A stretch of 64,000 nt of DNA, from positions 285,725-349,724 of the forward strand of contig NW_026732716.1 in NCBI RefSeq assembly GCF_028476545.1. The letters are read 5' to 3'. Of the stretch, positions 32,640 through 44,394 are shown piece after piece; the stretch's first letter is position 1; each line of letters starts with the position of its first letter. Below the pieces are notes generated by a model that was not told the DNA's origin, made no database searches, and was given only the letters and a program-made list of their open reading frames with translations. Position numbers and translations under genes: made by a program. This DNA comes from Physella acuta. Taxonomy: Eukaryota > Mollusca > Gastropoda > Physidae.

Positions 32640-33686
32640 TTATATAAGCCCATCTATAAAACCGCTGAGTATTTTACACAAAATAAAATATGAAATGTAG
32701 GTCCCATAGGAAACACACAGTGATATGAAGGTCTTACAAGAGATAAAATTTATATGTGTGTCCTATATAAGATACACATTGGGATATGTATGTATTACAA
32801 ATCGCATTTAGTTATATTATGTAGGCTCTTTAAAGCACACAAAAAGATATACGGGCCCTAAACAACAGGCAGACGCACATTGTTATATTTAGATCCTATA
32901 CTGTTTCTTTCAATGTTTAACGCGATAGATGATGATTTTATTATAATAATATTTACAATATAGGCTAATTTAAAACAAAACAAAAAACCCGGTAATATTT
33001 GTGTTCAAATATAACTATGCGCTCATACCTAAACTGAAATAGTGGTAAATTTTTTTTCCAGATGAATGTTGTTCAAAGCTTAGTTTAATCTACACGTTAC
33101 TATTAAAACGCTCTATTTTAAACGTGCCATTTGACAAAAATTAAGAATGTATCTTGAACTGGTTTAGGTTCAACGGGTAAGAAAAACAAAAAATCACCTT
33201 CTAAAATGCATTGTTTAAAGAATGTCTTAATGTATATAAAGTCAAAGGGTGTGTAGTTTATAATTACCAAAGTTTTTATTATAGGACTTTAAAAACCCAA
33301 TTATTTCTATTTATATCTAGATCTATTTTTGGCGACATATTTTTGTGGAAATTCCCGATGTTGTTACTAAACCAAAACCATATTAAGAACTGACATTTTA
33401 GTTGTATGCATTTTAAAAGGTGATAAAACACTTGCTAGAACTTAAATTAGTTAAAGACACAATAATTCATCTGACATTTTAGTCAGTGAAAGACACAGCT
33501 TTGGGCTCAAAGTTTGTAATGAAATTTTCAACACAGGTAATTATAAAACATTTTTTTCCCGTTAAACTGTGTGTGATTTTTAAAAAAAGCGAATGTGTGG
33601 ATACGTAATCATTTAACTTTTAGCTTAAAATAAAAAGACCATTCTTAAGTTATTTGCTTACTTCAGAATATATTTTGAATAAGTTT

Positions 33687-33690
<4 letters not shown>
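32640..33690. other. Intergenic AT-rich DNA upstream of the RING exon
   Basis: I looked for BIR-like Cys/His exon patterns on the plus strand and found none. Confidence 0.5.
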
Positions 33691-33691
<1 letters not shown>

Positions 33692-33782
<91 letters not shown>

Positions 33783-33892
33783 ATTTATTTATTTATATAC
33801 GTATAAATAACTATAGTAAATAAAGATTATATATAAATATATATGATAAATGAAAATATATTTAAAGATATATATACACACACACACACACA

Positions 33893-33965
<73 letters not shown>
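33692..33965. repeat. Two (TA)n tracts with (CA)n between
   Basis: TA at 33692-33768 and 33896-33965, with TTTATTTATT and a short CA run between. They lie about 170 bp upstream of the RING exon acceptor. Confidence 0.93.
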
Positions 33966-33967
<2 letters not shown>

Positions 33968-34133
33968 ATGGAACATAACACGTCAAGCTGTTAAGTGTTA
34001 TCAAACAATCTTCACGTTTGTGATTTTAATACTAAGTTTATTTCTGTAGACATAATCTAACGATACCATACTACGGTACATATGCGTTTATATGTGTAAG
34101 GTGCATACATTGAACGCATCTTTTTATCCCCAG

Positions 34134-34751
34134 AATCCCCGAGAGAACGAAATCAGCATGGAGCATGAAACACAAAGTCATTATGTTGACCGTAAAGTTG
34201 AAGCAGTAGCTTTCATGACTGATATAAACAGAAATCAGATAGAAAAATTTGTGCGAGATGCTGAACAAGCTGGGAGACCCTCTTGCAATAATGTGCAATC
34301 TCTACTTTTGGAAGTTCTGCAACATTTTGAACTAGATCTAAATACCAACAACAACGCTCACGGTAGTTTCAGTGACGAAAATACTACTATGGAAATTTCC
34401 GAATATGACAACTGTTTTGAAAGTAAAGAGTTGTTACAAACGGAGTCGACTTCAAATCCTTCTGAAAGTTTGGATAATGCGAAAAATTACGACGTGTGTG
34501 ACGGTTTGGATGACACTACCTCTACCTACCCCGCCCACGAGAAGAATAGATTAATGCTGCAGGCATTGAAAGCGGAACAAGCAATCCTCAGAACAAACAT
34601 AGTGTGCAGGGAATGTAAGAGATCTGAACGGGATTGTATTTTTATGCCTTGCGGCCATTTTATTGCGTGTTTCCAGTGCGCTGATAAGATATCTACATGT
34701 CCATTATGTTGTAAAGTTATTCTTGCAACTGCGAAAACTCATATTTGTTAA
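34134..34751 (+). CDS. IAP-type UBA-like plus RING C-terminal exon (205 residues), no BIR exon seen
   Basis: The open frame starts after a good acceptor (TTTTTATCCCCAG at 34121-34133) and ends with TAA. The last 48 residues form a RING: CRECK, then FMPCGHFIACFQCA, then CPLCCKVI, ending TAKTHIC. This is the layout of IAP (BIRC2/3/XIAP-like) RINGs (CxxC, PCGH, CxxC, CPxC) that act as ubiquitin E3 ligases. The family usually has CPxCR and ends in a TxRTF-like motif; here a Cys follows CPLC and the end is THIC. Residues ~15-70 (AVAFMTDINRNQIEKFV and on) resemble the preceding UBA-like helices. No BIR motif is visible between the D/D gene's end and here, so this is a last exon with distant partners, a BIR-less gene, or a stranded fragment. 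An in-frame ATG at 34092 would add 14 residues but is less likely than splicing. Confidence 0.6.
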   Translation, partial: NPRENEISMEHETQSHYVDRKVEAVAFMTDINRNQIEKFVRDAEQAGRPSCNNVQSLLLEVLQHFELDLNTNNNAHGSFSDENTTMEISEYDNCFESKELLQTESTSNPSESLDNAKNYDVCDGLDDTTSTYPAHEKNRLMLQALKAEQAILRTNIVCRECKRSERDCIFMPCGHFIACFQCADKISTCPLCCKVILATAKTHIC

Positions 34752-35415
34752 ACATAGTTCTGTTTTTATCAGTAGCCAAGATGTATAGTAATTGCTTTAT
34801 GAAATATATGCATGATCGACATTTGTAACAATTCCTTTATAAAATATGTGCATGCTGTTTGTTTATAGTTCTAAACAATGTTACGCTAATTACAAAACTA
34901 CATTATTAGTTAAGTAATGTTTAATTCATCCCTCAACAAAATTATCTCACTTTAAAAATTAGGCTGTTCTTTTTTGTTACTGCGCATTGTACAGATATGT
35001 TTTTGTTATTCTATGTTATCTCAATTTATTTTAAGGTTACTTCAACCAAATGTTTTCTTTTTCTCATAGCGACCTGTATGAGTGAATAACATACATGTGA
35101 ATTAACTGGCAATCATTCGGGAAATGTAATAATTCCTAACAACATATAACTAGTGTATTTAATTAATAATTTTAAATCAGGTGTTTGTCTGTTGTCTAAT
35201 GTACTGTTTACTGTTTACTAATATACTTTTTACTGAGGAATTAAAAGACATTGTTATGAAAATAACCAAAACCTAAATATAAAAGATATAAAGCACACGT
35301 AATGTGTAGGGTGTTATCTTGTCTATCCAAAGTGACGTGTTGGGATCTGGCTTTTGAGTTGTGTAATCTGATGTTTACTGTTTACAATCTGGCTTTTGAG
35401 TTGTGCTTTATGGAA

Positions 35416-35417
<2 letters not shown>
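34752..35417. other. Downstream flank of the RING exon
   Basis: AT-rich; a possible ATTAAA polyadenylation signal at 35240-35245 is the best I see. A short repeat GATCTGGCTTTTGAGTTGTG-like occurs at 35343 and 35385. Confidence 0.4.

Positions 35418-35492
<75 letters not shown>
35418..35492. repeat. (TA)n microsatellite
   Basis: About 72 bp of TA. Confidence 0.95.
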
Positions 35493-35494
<2 letters not shown>

Positions 35495-35547
35495 CGCCAC
35501 TGACTGTTTACACTATTTCTTATTATCAACCTGTCCTAATCTAGTAG

Positions 35548-35675
35548 AACTTTGTTACGATACCTTGTTACGATACCTTGTTACGATACCTTGTTACGAT
35601 ACCTTGATGTAGAAGGTGTCTGGCTTATCGTGATGATACCTTGACTTGATGTAGAAGGTGTCTGGCTTATCGTGA
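35548..35675. repeat. Short tandem repeats before the SINE/LTR-element block
   Basis: TTGTTACGATACC repeats about four times, then GATGTAGAAGGTGTCTGGCT appears twice. Confidence 0.8.
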
Positions 35676-35741
35676 CGTCACGTGACTATCAAGGCTTGAG
35701 TATAAAATGCGTGATGTCTTTAACGGATAAGCTCTACGCTG

Positions 35742-35872
35742 TGGGACGGAGTGGTCTAGCGGTAGAGAGCTGGATTGCTAACCGCAAGTCTCGAGTTCGA
35801 ATCCGGGTTCAAGTAAGTGAAACCCAACTCTAGTGGGTACCTAACTCACGTTAGGGAAATTAAAGGCGGCTG
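35742..35872 (+). mobile_element. tRNA-derived SINE (short family) joined to the LTR element
   Basis: The head GTGGTCTAGCGGTAGAGAGC and GAGTTCGAATCCGGG are well preserved. The body runs to AAATTAAAGGCGGC and then passes directly into the left repeat of the Ty3/gypsy element. Confidence 0.85.
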
Positions 35873-36175
35873 TGTAGTCGATGTTGTGTAGCATGAGTGG
35901 TTAAACTCGTTACATTTGGCACTACAGGCAAATAGTCTCGTAACATGTGGCGTTGCGAGCAGGGTAACTGTTCGCTCGTTACAATTGGCGTCGTCGGACA
36001 GGATGAATTCAACTAGACTTGCCGCTTTAGGCACCCATAGTCAACCTTGTGCATAACTGTGTTTAGTGTGTGTGTGAATTCGGACATTCAGGAACTGTGA
36101 AAATTGAGGAACGAGAAAAATTTTTCATACACACACGGTAAGAAAGAACTCTTTTTTTGTTACTTACGGAATAAA

Positions 36176-37048
36176 ATGTCGACTCTGGACGAGAAGCAGA
36201 CCCATATAGTGGTCCTACCCAGAGAGTCCCACATTAACAAATTTTACGGGGACGGTGATCCAACTTTAACCAACAGGTTCAGTGAAGAGGTCAAAGCGGC
36301 CTGGGCCTCGAGAGGCATGTCACCAGAGGAAAGATTAAGACTGCTGATGGGCAGTATAGGAGAGACGGTTAGGGCAGAGGTCAAATGCCACGATAAAACC
36401 ATCCAATCAGATCCAGATAAGGTGCTGGATCTGATTATGGAGACCTTTGGGGAGAGACGGTCGGGATCGCAACTGCTGGCAGGGTTCGTAGGCTTAAGGC
36501 AGAGAATGGCGGAGAGTGTGATGGAGTACTCACACCGGATGAACGGGGCCTTTGATTCGGTAAAGGTCAAAACACCTGACATTGATGTGCGCCTACTGAG
36601 GGACCATTTCATCGAGGGGCTAGCAACCCCGATCCTAAGAAGAGAGTTGAAAGAGGAGGTCCACAAAGACCCGCAGTTGACCTTCCTACAGGTCAGGAAC
36701 TCAGCGATCCGCAGGTCCGAGGATGAGGACCAATCGAACTGTTCGGTGGACAAAGTCTCTGTGCCTGAACAGAGACAATCCCCACCCACAGGGGCCGACA
36801 CGATGGAGACCATGATGGCTCAACTGTTGGCCCACCTAGATAAGGTTGACCAACGTTTGGAGAGGTTAGAAAGCAGGTCAACAGCTGAGAATCAGGAAAA
36901 GAACGGGACAAAACAGAGACGGGTTGGACGGCCGCGTCCTGCCAAGCCATCACTCCAATGGACGGCCGACGGTCGACCAATTTGCTTGTCCTGTTCACAA
37001 CCCGGACACATGGCACGGTACTGCCAGGGAAACGGTCGTCCTCTGTAA
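36176..37048 (+). CDS. gag: gag part of the Ty3/gypsy element
   Basis: A fossil-type part of the retrotransposon, about 290 residues, with a helical capsid-like body (WASRGMSPEERLRLLMGSIG region) and a zinc knuckle CLSCSQPGHMARYC (CX2CX4HX4C) near the C-terminus. Gag and pol in different frames is usual in this family, which is known to use frameshifting between them. Confidence 0.85.
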   Translation: MSTLDEKQTHIVVLPRESHINKFYGDGDPTLTNRFSEEVKAAWASRGMSPEERLRLLMGSIGETVRAEVKCHDKTIQSDPDKVLDLIMETFGERRSGSQLLAGFVGLRQRMAESVMEYSHRMNGAFDSVKVKTPDIDVRLLRDHFIEGLATPILRRELKEEVHKDPQLTFLQVRNSAIRRSEDEDQSNCSVDKVSVPEQRQSPPTGADTMETMMAQLLAHLDKVDQRLERLESRSTAENQEKNGTKQRRVGRPRPAKPSLQWTADGRPICLSCSQPGHMARYCQGNGRPL

Positions 37049-37288
37049 GGCAGGGTCAGGCTACAGAGGGGCGAGGTAATGGCCCAAGAAACAAAATGAT
37101 GGGAGTCTGTCCCGAAATGGTGATTACGATTGGGGACATTGCGGTGAAGGCAATTGTGGATACAGGCTCCCAAGTGACGACAATTACGGAAAATTTTTAC
37201 ACCAAATGGATGAAAGGAAAAGACCATAGGTTAAGGTCTGACACGTGCATGCGCCTGACGGCAGCTAATGGACTAACCATTCCATACT

Positions 37289-40200
37289 GTGTATTTTCTG
37301 GCGGATGTCGTGGTGGCAGGACATAGGTTGAAGCAGGTTGGGGTGTTCGTTACGAAACACAACCTAGAGACAAATGTGTCAAATATACCTTGCCTGTTGG
37401 GCATGAATATTCTTGGCCAGTTGCCGGAATTTCTTACAAATATTGTCGGATCGACCACACCAGGTCGGGGATCCAAGTTGGCCAGGTTTGCCAAGACCAG
37501 AGGAAGGACAGCAGTCCCGGCAAACACGGTCAAGGCAATCACATTACAAATTGGTGATAGAAGCGTGAATGGTGATGTGATGATAGAACCATGTGGCGCC
37601 GCACTGAGGGCAGGCGTCGTGTTACTGCGGACATACACATCAGCGGAAAACGGACTAGTTCAAGGGTTGGTAGCTAATGTTTTGGATGAGGAAATTTTTA
37701 TACCGCCTAATACTCTGGTAGGAGTACCACAGAACGTCGAGGTACTAAGGTCGGCACAGTGCATCGAACTGAGCAATACCAGCAGTAATGAAGTAACAAT
37801 TAGGTCGGTCAATGTGACGGCCGAGGTGAAGAAAGAGGATGGCCGATCATATACATTCCCGGAAACTGAGGACCCAAAACTAAATGAATTGCTGAATAAA
37901 TACAGTGATATATTTGCCTCGTATGAGGGTGATTTGGGGTACACGGAAGTAATCAAACACCAGATACCCTTACTACAAGACAAGCCGGTGGCGCAACCCT
38001 ACCGAAGATTACCGCCAAGTCACTACTCGGCGGTGAAAGCACACCTGAATGATCTACTAAAAAAGGGAATTATTACAACCAGTACAAGCCCGTATGCGGC
38101 ACCGATAGTAGTGGTAAAAAAGAAGTCAGGGGAGATAAGACTGTGTTGTGATTACCGGAAATTGAACAATATCACAAGAAGGGATGCATTCCCCTTGCCT
38201 CGTATTGATGAATGTCTTGATGCGTTGGGGGGAGCAAGATTTTTTTCTACCTTGGATTTGGCCAGTGGCTACCACCAAGTGGCCATGCACCCCAACGATC
38301 AACATAAAACTGCATTTATTTCTCCACTGGGACTGTACGAGTGGACCCGTATGCCGTTTGGTCTAACTAATGCACCTGCTACATTCCAGCGAGTAATGCA
38401 GAGTGCTATGAGTGACTTTCTATTTCAAATAATGTTGGTGTACTTGGATGATATACTGGTTTACTCAAAAACTTGGGAGGACCATCTAGAAAGATTAGAA
38501 CAAGTGTTTCTCCGTCTTAGGGAGATAGGAGTAAAGCTGAACCCAGACAAATGCTGCTTTGGTCTGAAATCGGTACATTTTTTGGGTTATGTGATTTCGT
38601 CGGATGGCATCGCCACTGACCCAGATAAAATTGCAGCTGTTAAAGAATGGAAACAACCAACAACTACGGTAGAGGTCAGGTCATTCTTGGGTTTTGCTTC
38701 CTATTATAGAAAATTTGTACCTGGTTTTGCAAAAATTGCCGCACCATTGCATGACTTGGTAAACAAAATGACAAAGAAACACAGTAAGGAGAAAAAGAAA
38801 GGCAAAACACAACTGATAGGTGAATTATGGACTGAGGAATGCCTGAACTCGTTTAAGCTATTGAAAAAGGCTTTGACAGAGGCGCCGATATTAGGATATG
38901 CAGACTTTGACAAACCATTTCGGCTAGAAATTGACGCCAGCTCTAAAGGTCTGGGAGCTGTGCTATCACAACAACAAAAGCAAGGCTTCAGGGTTATTGC
39001 TTATGCCAGTCGAGCTCTGAAGGAATCAGAGAAGAACATGACAAATTACAGCGCCATGAAACTAGAACTTTTGACATTAAAATGGGCTGTGACGGAAAAA
39101 TTCAGGGACTATTTATTAGGTGCTAAATGTGTGGTATACACTGACAATAACCCCTTGAGTCACCTAAAGACAGCAAAGTTGGGATCCATCGAACAGCGAT
39201 GGGCAGCAGAATTGGCACTCTTTGACCTAGAGATAAAATATCGCCCGGGGCGGTCCAATGGCAATGCGGACGCCTTATCAAGGAATCCTTACGAGAGACC
39301 GGGCGATGAGGAAGAAACGCTGACAGGAATATGTGAGGTCAGAGCGTCAACAGATATCCCTCACGGGGTGCAAGTGAGGCAGAACGGACAGACCGGGGTG
39401 GAGCACATTTCCACAGAGCCCGGACATAGGGACATTGGTGATTTTAGTTGCCTTAATCACAAAGAGATAAGAAATGCCCAGAGAACGGATAGTGGCTTAC
39501 AGCCGCTGTTGAAACACGTCCAGGAACAAAAATTCCCAGGAAGAAGGGAAAGAGAACAATTTGGTCGAGAAACAAAGAAAATACTGAGTCAGTGGGACCG
39601 TCTCAGTATACAGGATGGTGTTCTCATGCGGAGAATTCATGACCAAATTGATGGGACAATACACCAGGTGGTGGTGCCTGGACAATTACGAGAAGAAGTG
39701 CTAAGGTTGGCACATGACAGGGCAGGACACCAGGGTCAGGACAGGACGCACAAAATTTTACGACGGAGGTGTTACTGGCCCAATATGGAAATGGAGGTCA
39801 AACGCCATTGTGAGGCTTGTGTGAGGTGTCAGCATGCGAAAATGCCAGTTGTCAAAATGAGACAGCCATCAGGACACCTACTAGCGACAAAACCACTAGA
39901 GATTGTGGCTATGGATTTTACGTCGTTGGAGCAATCATCGGATGGGACGGAACATGTGTTGGTAATGACTGATGTATTCACCAAATGGACTGTGGCGGTG
40001 CCCACACGAGATCAGACTGCCAAAACAGTGGCAAAGGTCTTAATAGAACATTGGTTCATCAAATATGGCATACCAAGACAATTACACTCTGACCAAGGAA
40101 GGGCTTTCGAGTCAGAAGTAATTAACCAACTGTGCAGCCACTACGGGATCAACAAATCTAGAACAACCACATTTAATCCGAAAGGAAACGGACAGTGCGA

Positions 40201-41086
40201 GCGGTTCAACCGCAGCATGCATGATTTGCTGCGTACCCTAGAACCTGAACAGAAAAAACGTTGGCCTGATTTTCTCCCAGAGTTGGTATATCTATACAAC
40301 TGCACACCCCATGCCACAACCGGCTTTTCGCCACACATGTTGCTGTTCGGACGGGAGGCTCGACTCCCTCTTGATTTGTTCCTAGGAAAAAGGGAGAGTA
40401 TGACTGGCTCATACACCGCACTGGAATATGTGAATGAACATATGAGAAGAATTAGAGAAATGTACAGGGTAGTACAGGAAAGACTAGAACATGAAGCACG
40501 GCGAAGGGAACCGCCGGTACAGACAAAGGACCCGCCACTCAAACTGAACGACAGGTTATTACTGCGTAGCCACCCGTTAGGCAGAAACAAAATCCACGAT
40601 CTCTGGGGACAGGAGATATGGCAAGTCGTGGAGATGCCTAAAGTAGCAGGTGGCCCCTTTAAGATAAGACCCATCGATCACGCCAAACCGGATCGGTGGG
40701 CGAATATTGCTCAATTAAAGAAATATTGGAATAGGCAAGAAGAGCAGTTACACACAAGGAAATCCAAGACAATTAGGGAACCGGAAACTATAACGGAAAT
40801 TCACATACCCATCCCGGAACCATATCACCATCAACAGAACAACCGCGATACACAAGTGGAGGATAACGGCAACAAAGAGGATCCCGTTCCTTCCAGAAGC
40901 AGAGAGACAGTAGACCATCAGATAAGTGGTCCGCGGAGAAGTTTGAGGAACAGAAGGAAGACGAAATTTTTTGTCAGCAACCATCAAGTCTTTCATGGTC
41001 GCGCTGGTATGAGAACAGACGGTTCAAAAAGCTATAAAAGTGAACTGGTGAAGGCACCAAACGAAAAGGGTGGATGTGAATTCTAG
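37289..41086 (+). CDS. pol: pol part (RT, RNase H, integrase) of the Ty3/gypsy element
   Basis: A long open region. Reverse transcriptase at about 38000-38700 carries FSTLDLASGYHQV and the catalytic YLDDILVYS. RNase H at about 38900-39270 carries FRLEIDASSKGLGAVLSQ. Integrase has an HHCC zinc module at about 39700-39840 (HDRAGHQG ... CEACVRC), then the DDE core with AMDF, HSDQGRAF and NPKGNGQCERF at about 39900-40210. The aspartic protease part, with its DTGS motif, lies just ahead at about 37100-37290. No chromodomain was recognised. Confidence 0.9.
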   Translation: MYFLADVVVAGHRLKQVGVFVTKHNLETNVSNIPCLLGMNILGQLPEFLTNIVGSTTPGRGSKLARFAKTRGRTAVPANTVKAITLQIGDRSVNGDVMIEPCGAALRAGVVLLRTYTSAENGLVQGLVANVLDEEIFIPPNTLVGVPQNVEVLRSAQCIELSNTSSNEVTIRSVNVTAEVKKEDGRSYTFPETEDPKLNELLNKYSDIFASYEGDLGYTEVIKHQIPLLQDKPVAQPYRRLPPSHYSAVKAHLNDLLKKGIITTSTSPYAAPIVVVKKKSGEIRLCCDYRKLNNITRRDAFPLPRIDECLDALGGARFFSTLDLASGYHQVAMHPNDQHKTAFISPLGLYEWTRMPFGLTNAPATFQRVMQSAMSDFLFQIMLVYLDDILVYSKTWEDHLERLEQVFLRLREIGVKLNPDKCCFGLKSVHFLGYVISSDGIATDPDKIAAVKEWKQPTTTVEVRSFLGFASYYRKFVPGFAKIAAPLHDLVNKMTKKHSKEKKKGKTQLIGELWTEECLNSFKLLKKALTEAPILGYADFDKPFRLEIDASSKGLGAVLSQQQKQGFRVIAYASRALKESEKNMTNYSAMKLELLTLKWAVTEKFRDYLLGAKCVVYTDNNPLSHLKTAKLGSIEQRWAAELALFDLEIKYRPGRSNGNADALSRNPYERPGDEEETLTGICEVRASTDIPHGVQVRQNGQTGVEHISTEPGHRDIGDFSCLNHKEIRNAQRTDSGLQPLLKHVQEQKFPGRREREQFGRETKKILSQWDRLSIQDGVLMRRIHDQIDGTIHQVVVPGQLREEVLRLAHDRAGHQGQDRTHKILRRRCYWPNMEMEVKRHCEACVRCQHAKMPVVKMRQPSGHLLATKPLEIVAMDFTSLEQSSDGTEHVLVMTDVFTKWTVAVPTRDQTAKTVAKVLIEHWFIKYGIPRQLHSDQGRAFESEVINQLCSHYGINKSRTTTFNPKGNGQCERFNRSMHDLLRTLEPEQKKRWPDFLPELVYLYNCTPHATTGFSPHMLLFGREARLPLDLFLGKRESMTGSYTALEYVNEHMRRIREMYRVVQERLEHEARRREPPVQTKDPPLKLNDRLLLRSHPLGRNKIHDLWGQEIWQVVEMPKVAGGPFKIRPIDHAKPDRWANIAQLKKYWNRQEEQLHTRKSKTIREPETITEIHIPIPEPYHHQQNNRDTQVEDNGNKEDPVPSRSRETVDHQISGPRRSLRNRRKTKFFVSNHQVFHGRAGMRTDGSKSYKSELVKAPNEKGGCEF

Positions 41087-42015
41087 AACTGTTTTGTGTC
41101 TCAGGAAGATGATGTAGACACAGTTGATATGTGAAATAGGTATAACTGTCAATCGTATACGAATGGGACGACGTGGACAGTGAGTGGAACAATAAAAATT
41201 TTTTTACGATTGTGCGATTGACTTTGGAGGAGTGCACCTGCCAGGCGTTGTTTGTGGTGGAAAACACACAAAAAAAGGCAGGGGTGGATGTAACTAGGGT
41301 AGGCCTAGCTACTAGTTACAAATCTGATGCAACTGATAACGAACGATAAGCCGAGACGCAGTATTACAGTCTGATGCAACTGATAGCAGGTGGCTTATTA
41401 GATCGGAATGATAACAATCTCAAAGCCAACGCGTGCTATTTTGGGAAACGGTACGAGGGGATTCAGACGGCCTGTCAACTTTGATTGATAGGACGCAGAT
41501 GTTTTATTAAACGGACTGTACGTTAGAACTGCGCAACTAGTAGTCGGAGACATCGAGTACAAGTATCGATTACGGAGGAATACAAGTACGAATACGAGTA
41601 CGAATACAAGGGATAAATAGGAGGGGACGGCTGAACTCGCCCTCTTCCCTTTTCGATCGCCCGCTCTCTTCATCGCTCGCTTTAGATCAGTCAGTCTGTG
41701 TGACATATCAAGTTGGTTATATTGTGTTAAGAAGGACAATAGACATGTGGATTCAGTTATATGAAGCCTAGTGAGGACTGTTAGGGGTCAGTTGATTCAG
41801 ACTATTATTGTGAAGCATTCCTGTTGATTCATTGTGTTATATTGAAGCATTTCTTGATTCATGTAATAAAAGGATCAATAGCGAACCTGCATCTTCGAGT
41901 ATTTCTACTGTAGTCGATGTTGTGTAGCATGAGTGGTTAAACTCGTTACATTTGGCACTACAGGCAAATAGTCTCGTAACATGTGGCGTTGCGAGCAGGG
42001 TAACTGTTCGCTCGT

Positions 42016-42019
<4 letters not shown>

Positions 42020-42098
<79 letters not shown>
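42020..42098. repeat. (TA)n directly at the right end of the LTR element
   Basis: TA runs begin at the base after the terminal ACA of the retrotransposon. Confidence 0.93.
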
Positions 42099-42099
<1 letters not shown>

Positions 42100-42104
<5 letters not shown>

Positions 42105-42740
42105 GTTTATGTGTGTGTAACACAGGTGTGAAGGTTTTATGTTTGCGCTGTATAAAAAGTTAGATTAAATGTTGTAACCGACTTAGCTCGGCTGTCCTAG
42201 TTGACCTACCCCCACCAAGTGAGTTGAATTCACTATCTCCTCCGGGCACCATATCAGCTAAATCTCTCCACCAACCTTGTGAAAGGTTGATTTACGTTAT
42301 ATGAGGCTTGACATATCATTTCTCCATTAGCTTTTGATTTAGTGAATGGAAATGTGTGTTTGGTGAAGCAGTCGTTGAAACGAAGAGTTTCTATAAATAA
42401 TGGTTATCAAAAAAATTAAGGTCACGTCAGCACGCCGAGGAATAGCCAGAATGATTGAACAAGAAAAGTTCATCACTAACTGGCAACCTTGCCAGTCCGG
42501 TGGCCAGATAAGTTCAATCGGCGGCGGCCAAAGCCACACGTCCGTTTCTCGGGTCCGACTTAATGCAATTGTGCTGAGGTCTTGAAAGAGCTGATCTAAT
42601 ATGAGAGGCTGTCCAAACTTATGCATCAATATTCTGACGTCGGGGGTCGATGGGAAATCTATCAGTCTTGATGGGAGTGCTTGGTTTGGGCAGACAAATA
42701 CTCGAAAACTCAATAAGTACATAACGAAGGCTTTATATAA
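42100..42740. other. Unassigned DNA with moderate GC
   Basis: A 61-codon plus frame at 42400-42582 and its overlapping minus frame have no family likeness; no feature claimed. Confidence 0.4.
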
Positions 42741-42741
42741 A

Positions 42742-42953
<212 letters not shown>

Positions 42954-43019
42954 TTATTTATTTATATTCATATATGCGTGCGTGTGTGTGTATGTGCGTG
43001 TGTGTAAGAGAGTTCGAGA

Positions 43020-43670
43020 CTATCAAACTGTGCAAACTTTTAAAATTCTAAACTGTGCTTAACAGACAGCAGCAGTGATTCAGTTATTTTTTTTATATAA
43101 TATTAACGAAAATATTTAATCCGATCTTTCACGAATTATTTTGAAAATATTACCAAGTAGTCTATAAAACAAATTTTGAGCAAATAGATTTTTAAATAAT
43201 TATTTGTGTAGAATTTGTATAGATTAATATTTTAAAATAATTTCGCTTTATATATTTGTTTCCTCCAATATAAATTTCTATACCAAGACAATATACAAAG
43301 CAACGTGTTTTAATTCGGTTGTTCATTTGCGCCCAATGTTCGCCTATACATATTATATAATTATTGTAAACTATAGAAATATATTTTTCCTAAACATCGT
43401 TGTATAACATAAACGTTAGAAAAATGACTAAGACCAAAAAGAAAGAGAGATTTACGGAAGGAAGTACCGGGTACAAGAATTATAAAAGAGTATTTAGCTA
43501 TAGACTATATGACTGGATAGACTAAATCTGAAGCTAATGGTGCCCACTTGACGTGAAGGCTGCTGGGAAATTTGTATAGACCTCATAAGCTCTGGCCATT
43601 AGCCGGCCCGCGGTGATATTAGAGCTGGGCGGAGTACTAGATCAGCTTCAAAGTCTTGGTGGTAATAGGG
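43020..43670. other. Intergenic DNA, nothing recognised
   Basis: AT-rich; AGCCGGCCCGCGG at about 43601 also occurs near 31947 and may be a decayed transposon end. Confidence 0.4.
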
Positions 43671-43694
43671 TGGTAAGTGGTGGCGGGTAGTGGT

Positions 43695-43925
43695 GTCAGA
43701 CATAGCAGACATATGAAGACATGGCAGCCATATGAAGACACAGCAGACACATGAAGACACATCAGACATATGAAGACACACCAGAAATATGAAGACATAT
43801 CAGACATATAAAGACAAAGCAGGCACATGAAGACATATGAAGACATACAAAGACATAATAATATAAAGACAAAGCAGGCACATGAAGACATACCAGACAT
43901 ATGATAACACAAGACACCCTAGAAG
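43695..43925. repeat. Degenerate ~17-bp repeat
   Basis: ACATATGAAGACACA-like units with a varying CAG; the minus frame reads a Cys/Met/Ser-rich repeat that I do not take as a protein. Confidence 0.8.
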
Positions 43926-44394
43926 AATAAAGACCTACGCAAGTCAAATGATTTCAGATGATAAACACACAGATTTGCCACAGATTTGCCGCTTATAACT
44001 AGCTAGTCCAAACTACCAAACCAGCATAACTACTGGTGTGATTATTTTCTGAACTACCAAAACATCATATTAACTGATGTGATGATTATCTAACTACCAA
44101 AACAACATATTAACTGATTACATAAACTACAAAAAAATCATTAGTATGGGGAAATAATTATGAAAGAAATAAAATAATACTAAAAATATTTGCGTGCGAT
44201 AAAGTGAATTGTTTGGCTTTGTGACAGACAAAAGTATGGGATGTAGAGCCAAAAAATGTGAGTTGTAAAACACAGCTTTAGGTTAATGGGAGTAAATTAG
44301 GCCTGACACGTCTGTTACACATCAAGACACTAGTGTAAATCTCTCTGTGTGAGATGTCAGTCTAACTAACGTATTGTGGATTAGATAGTGTCAA

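Larger units (their letters stand above)
35873..42019 (+). mobile_element. Ty3/gypsy LTR retrotransposon, young, nearly whole
   Basis: The two ends share a 111-bp terminal repeat (35873-35983 and 41909-42019), starting TG and ending CA, identical over its full length as read, so the insertion is recent. A primer-binding-like TGGCGTCGTCGGACAGG follows the left repeat at 35986. A polypurine tract lies at 41271-41287. The sequence between it and the right 111-bp repeat (41289-41908), which starts TGTAAC, probably belongs to a longer right LTR. Inside are gag, protease, RT, RNase H and integrase parts in the order of the Ty3/gypsy family. It is counted as almost whole with perhaps one or two breaks. 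The clade is not assigned. Its left end abuts a SINE and its right end a (TA)n tract. Confidence 0.93.

Noticed and set aside
35742-35815. A possible tRNA gene (good A and B boxes)
   Set aside because: The cloverleaf cannot be closed with a normal acceptor stem as read, and the sequence continues into the shared SINE body; the same holds for the other tRNA-like heads.
36244-40996. Antisense frames of 62-189 codons opposite gag and pol
   Set aside because: Shadows of the strongly coding plus strand of the LTR element.
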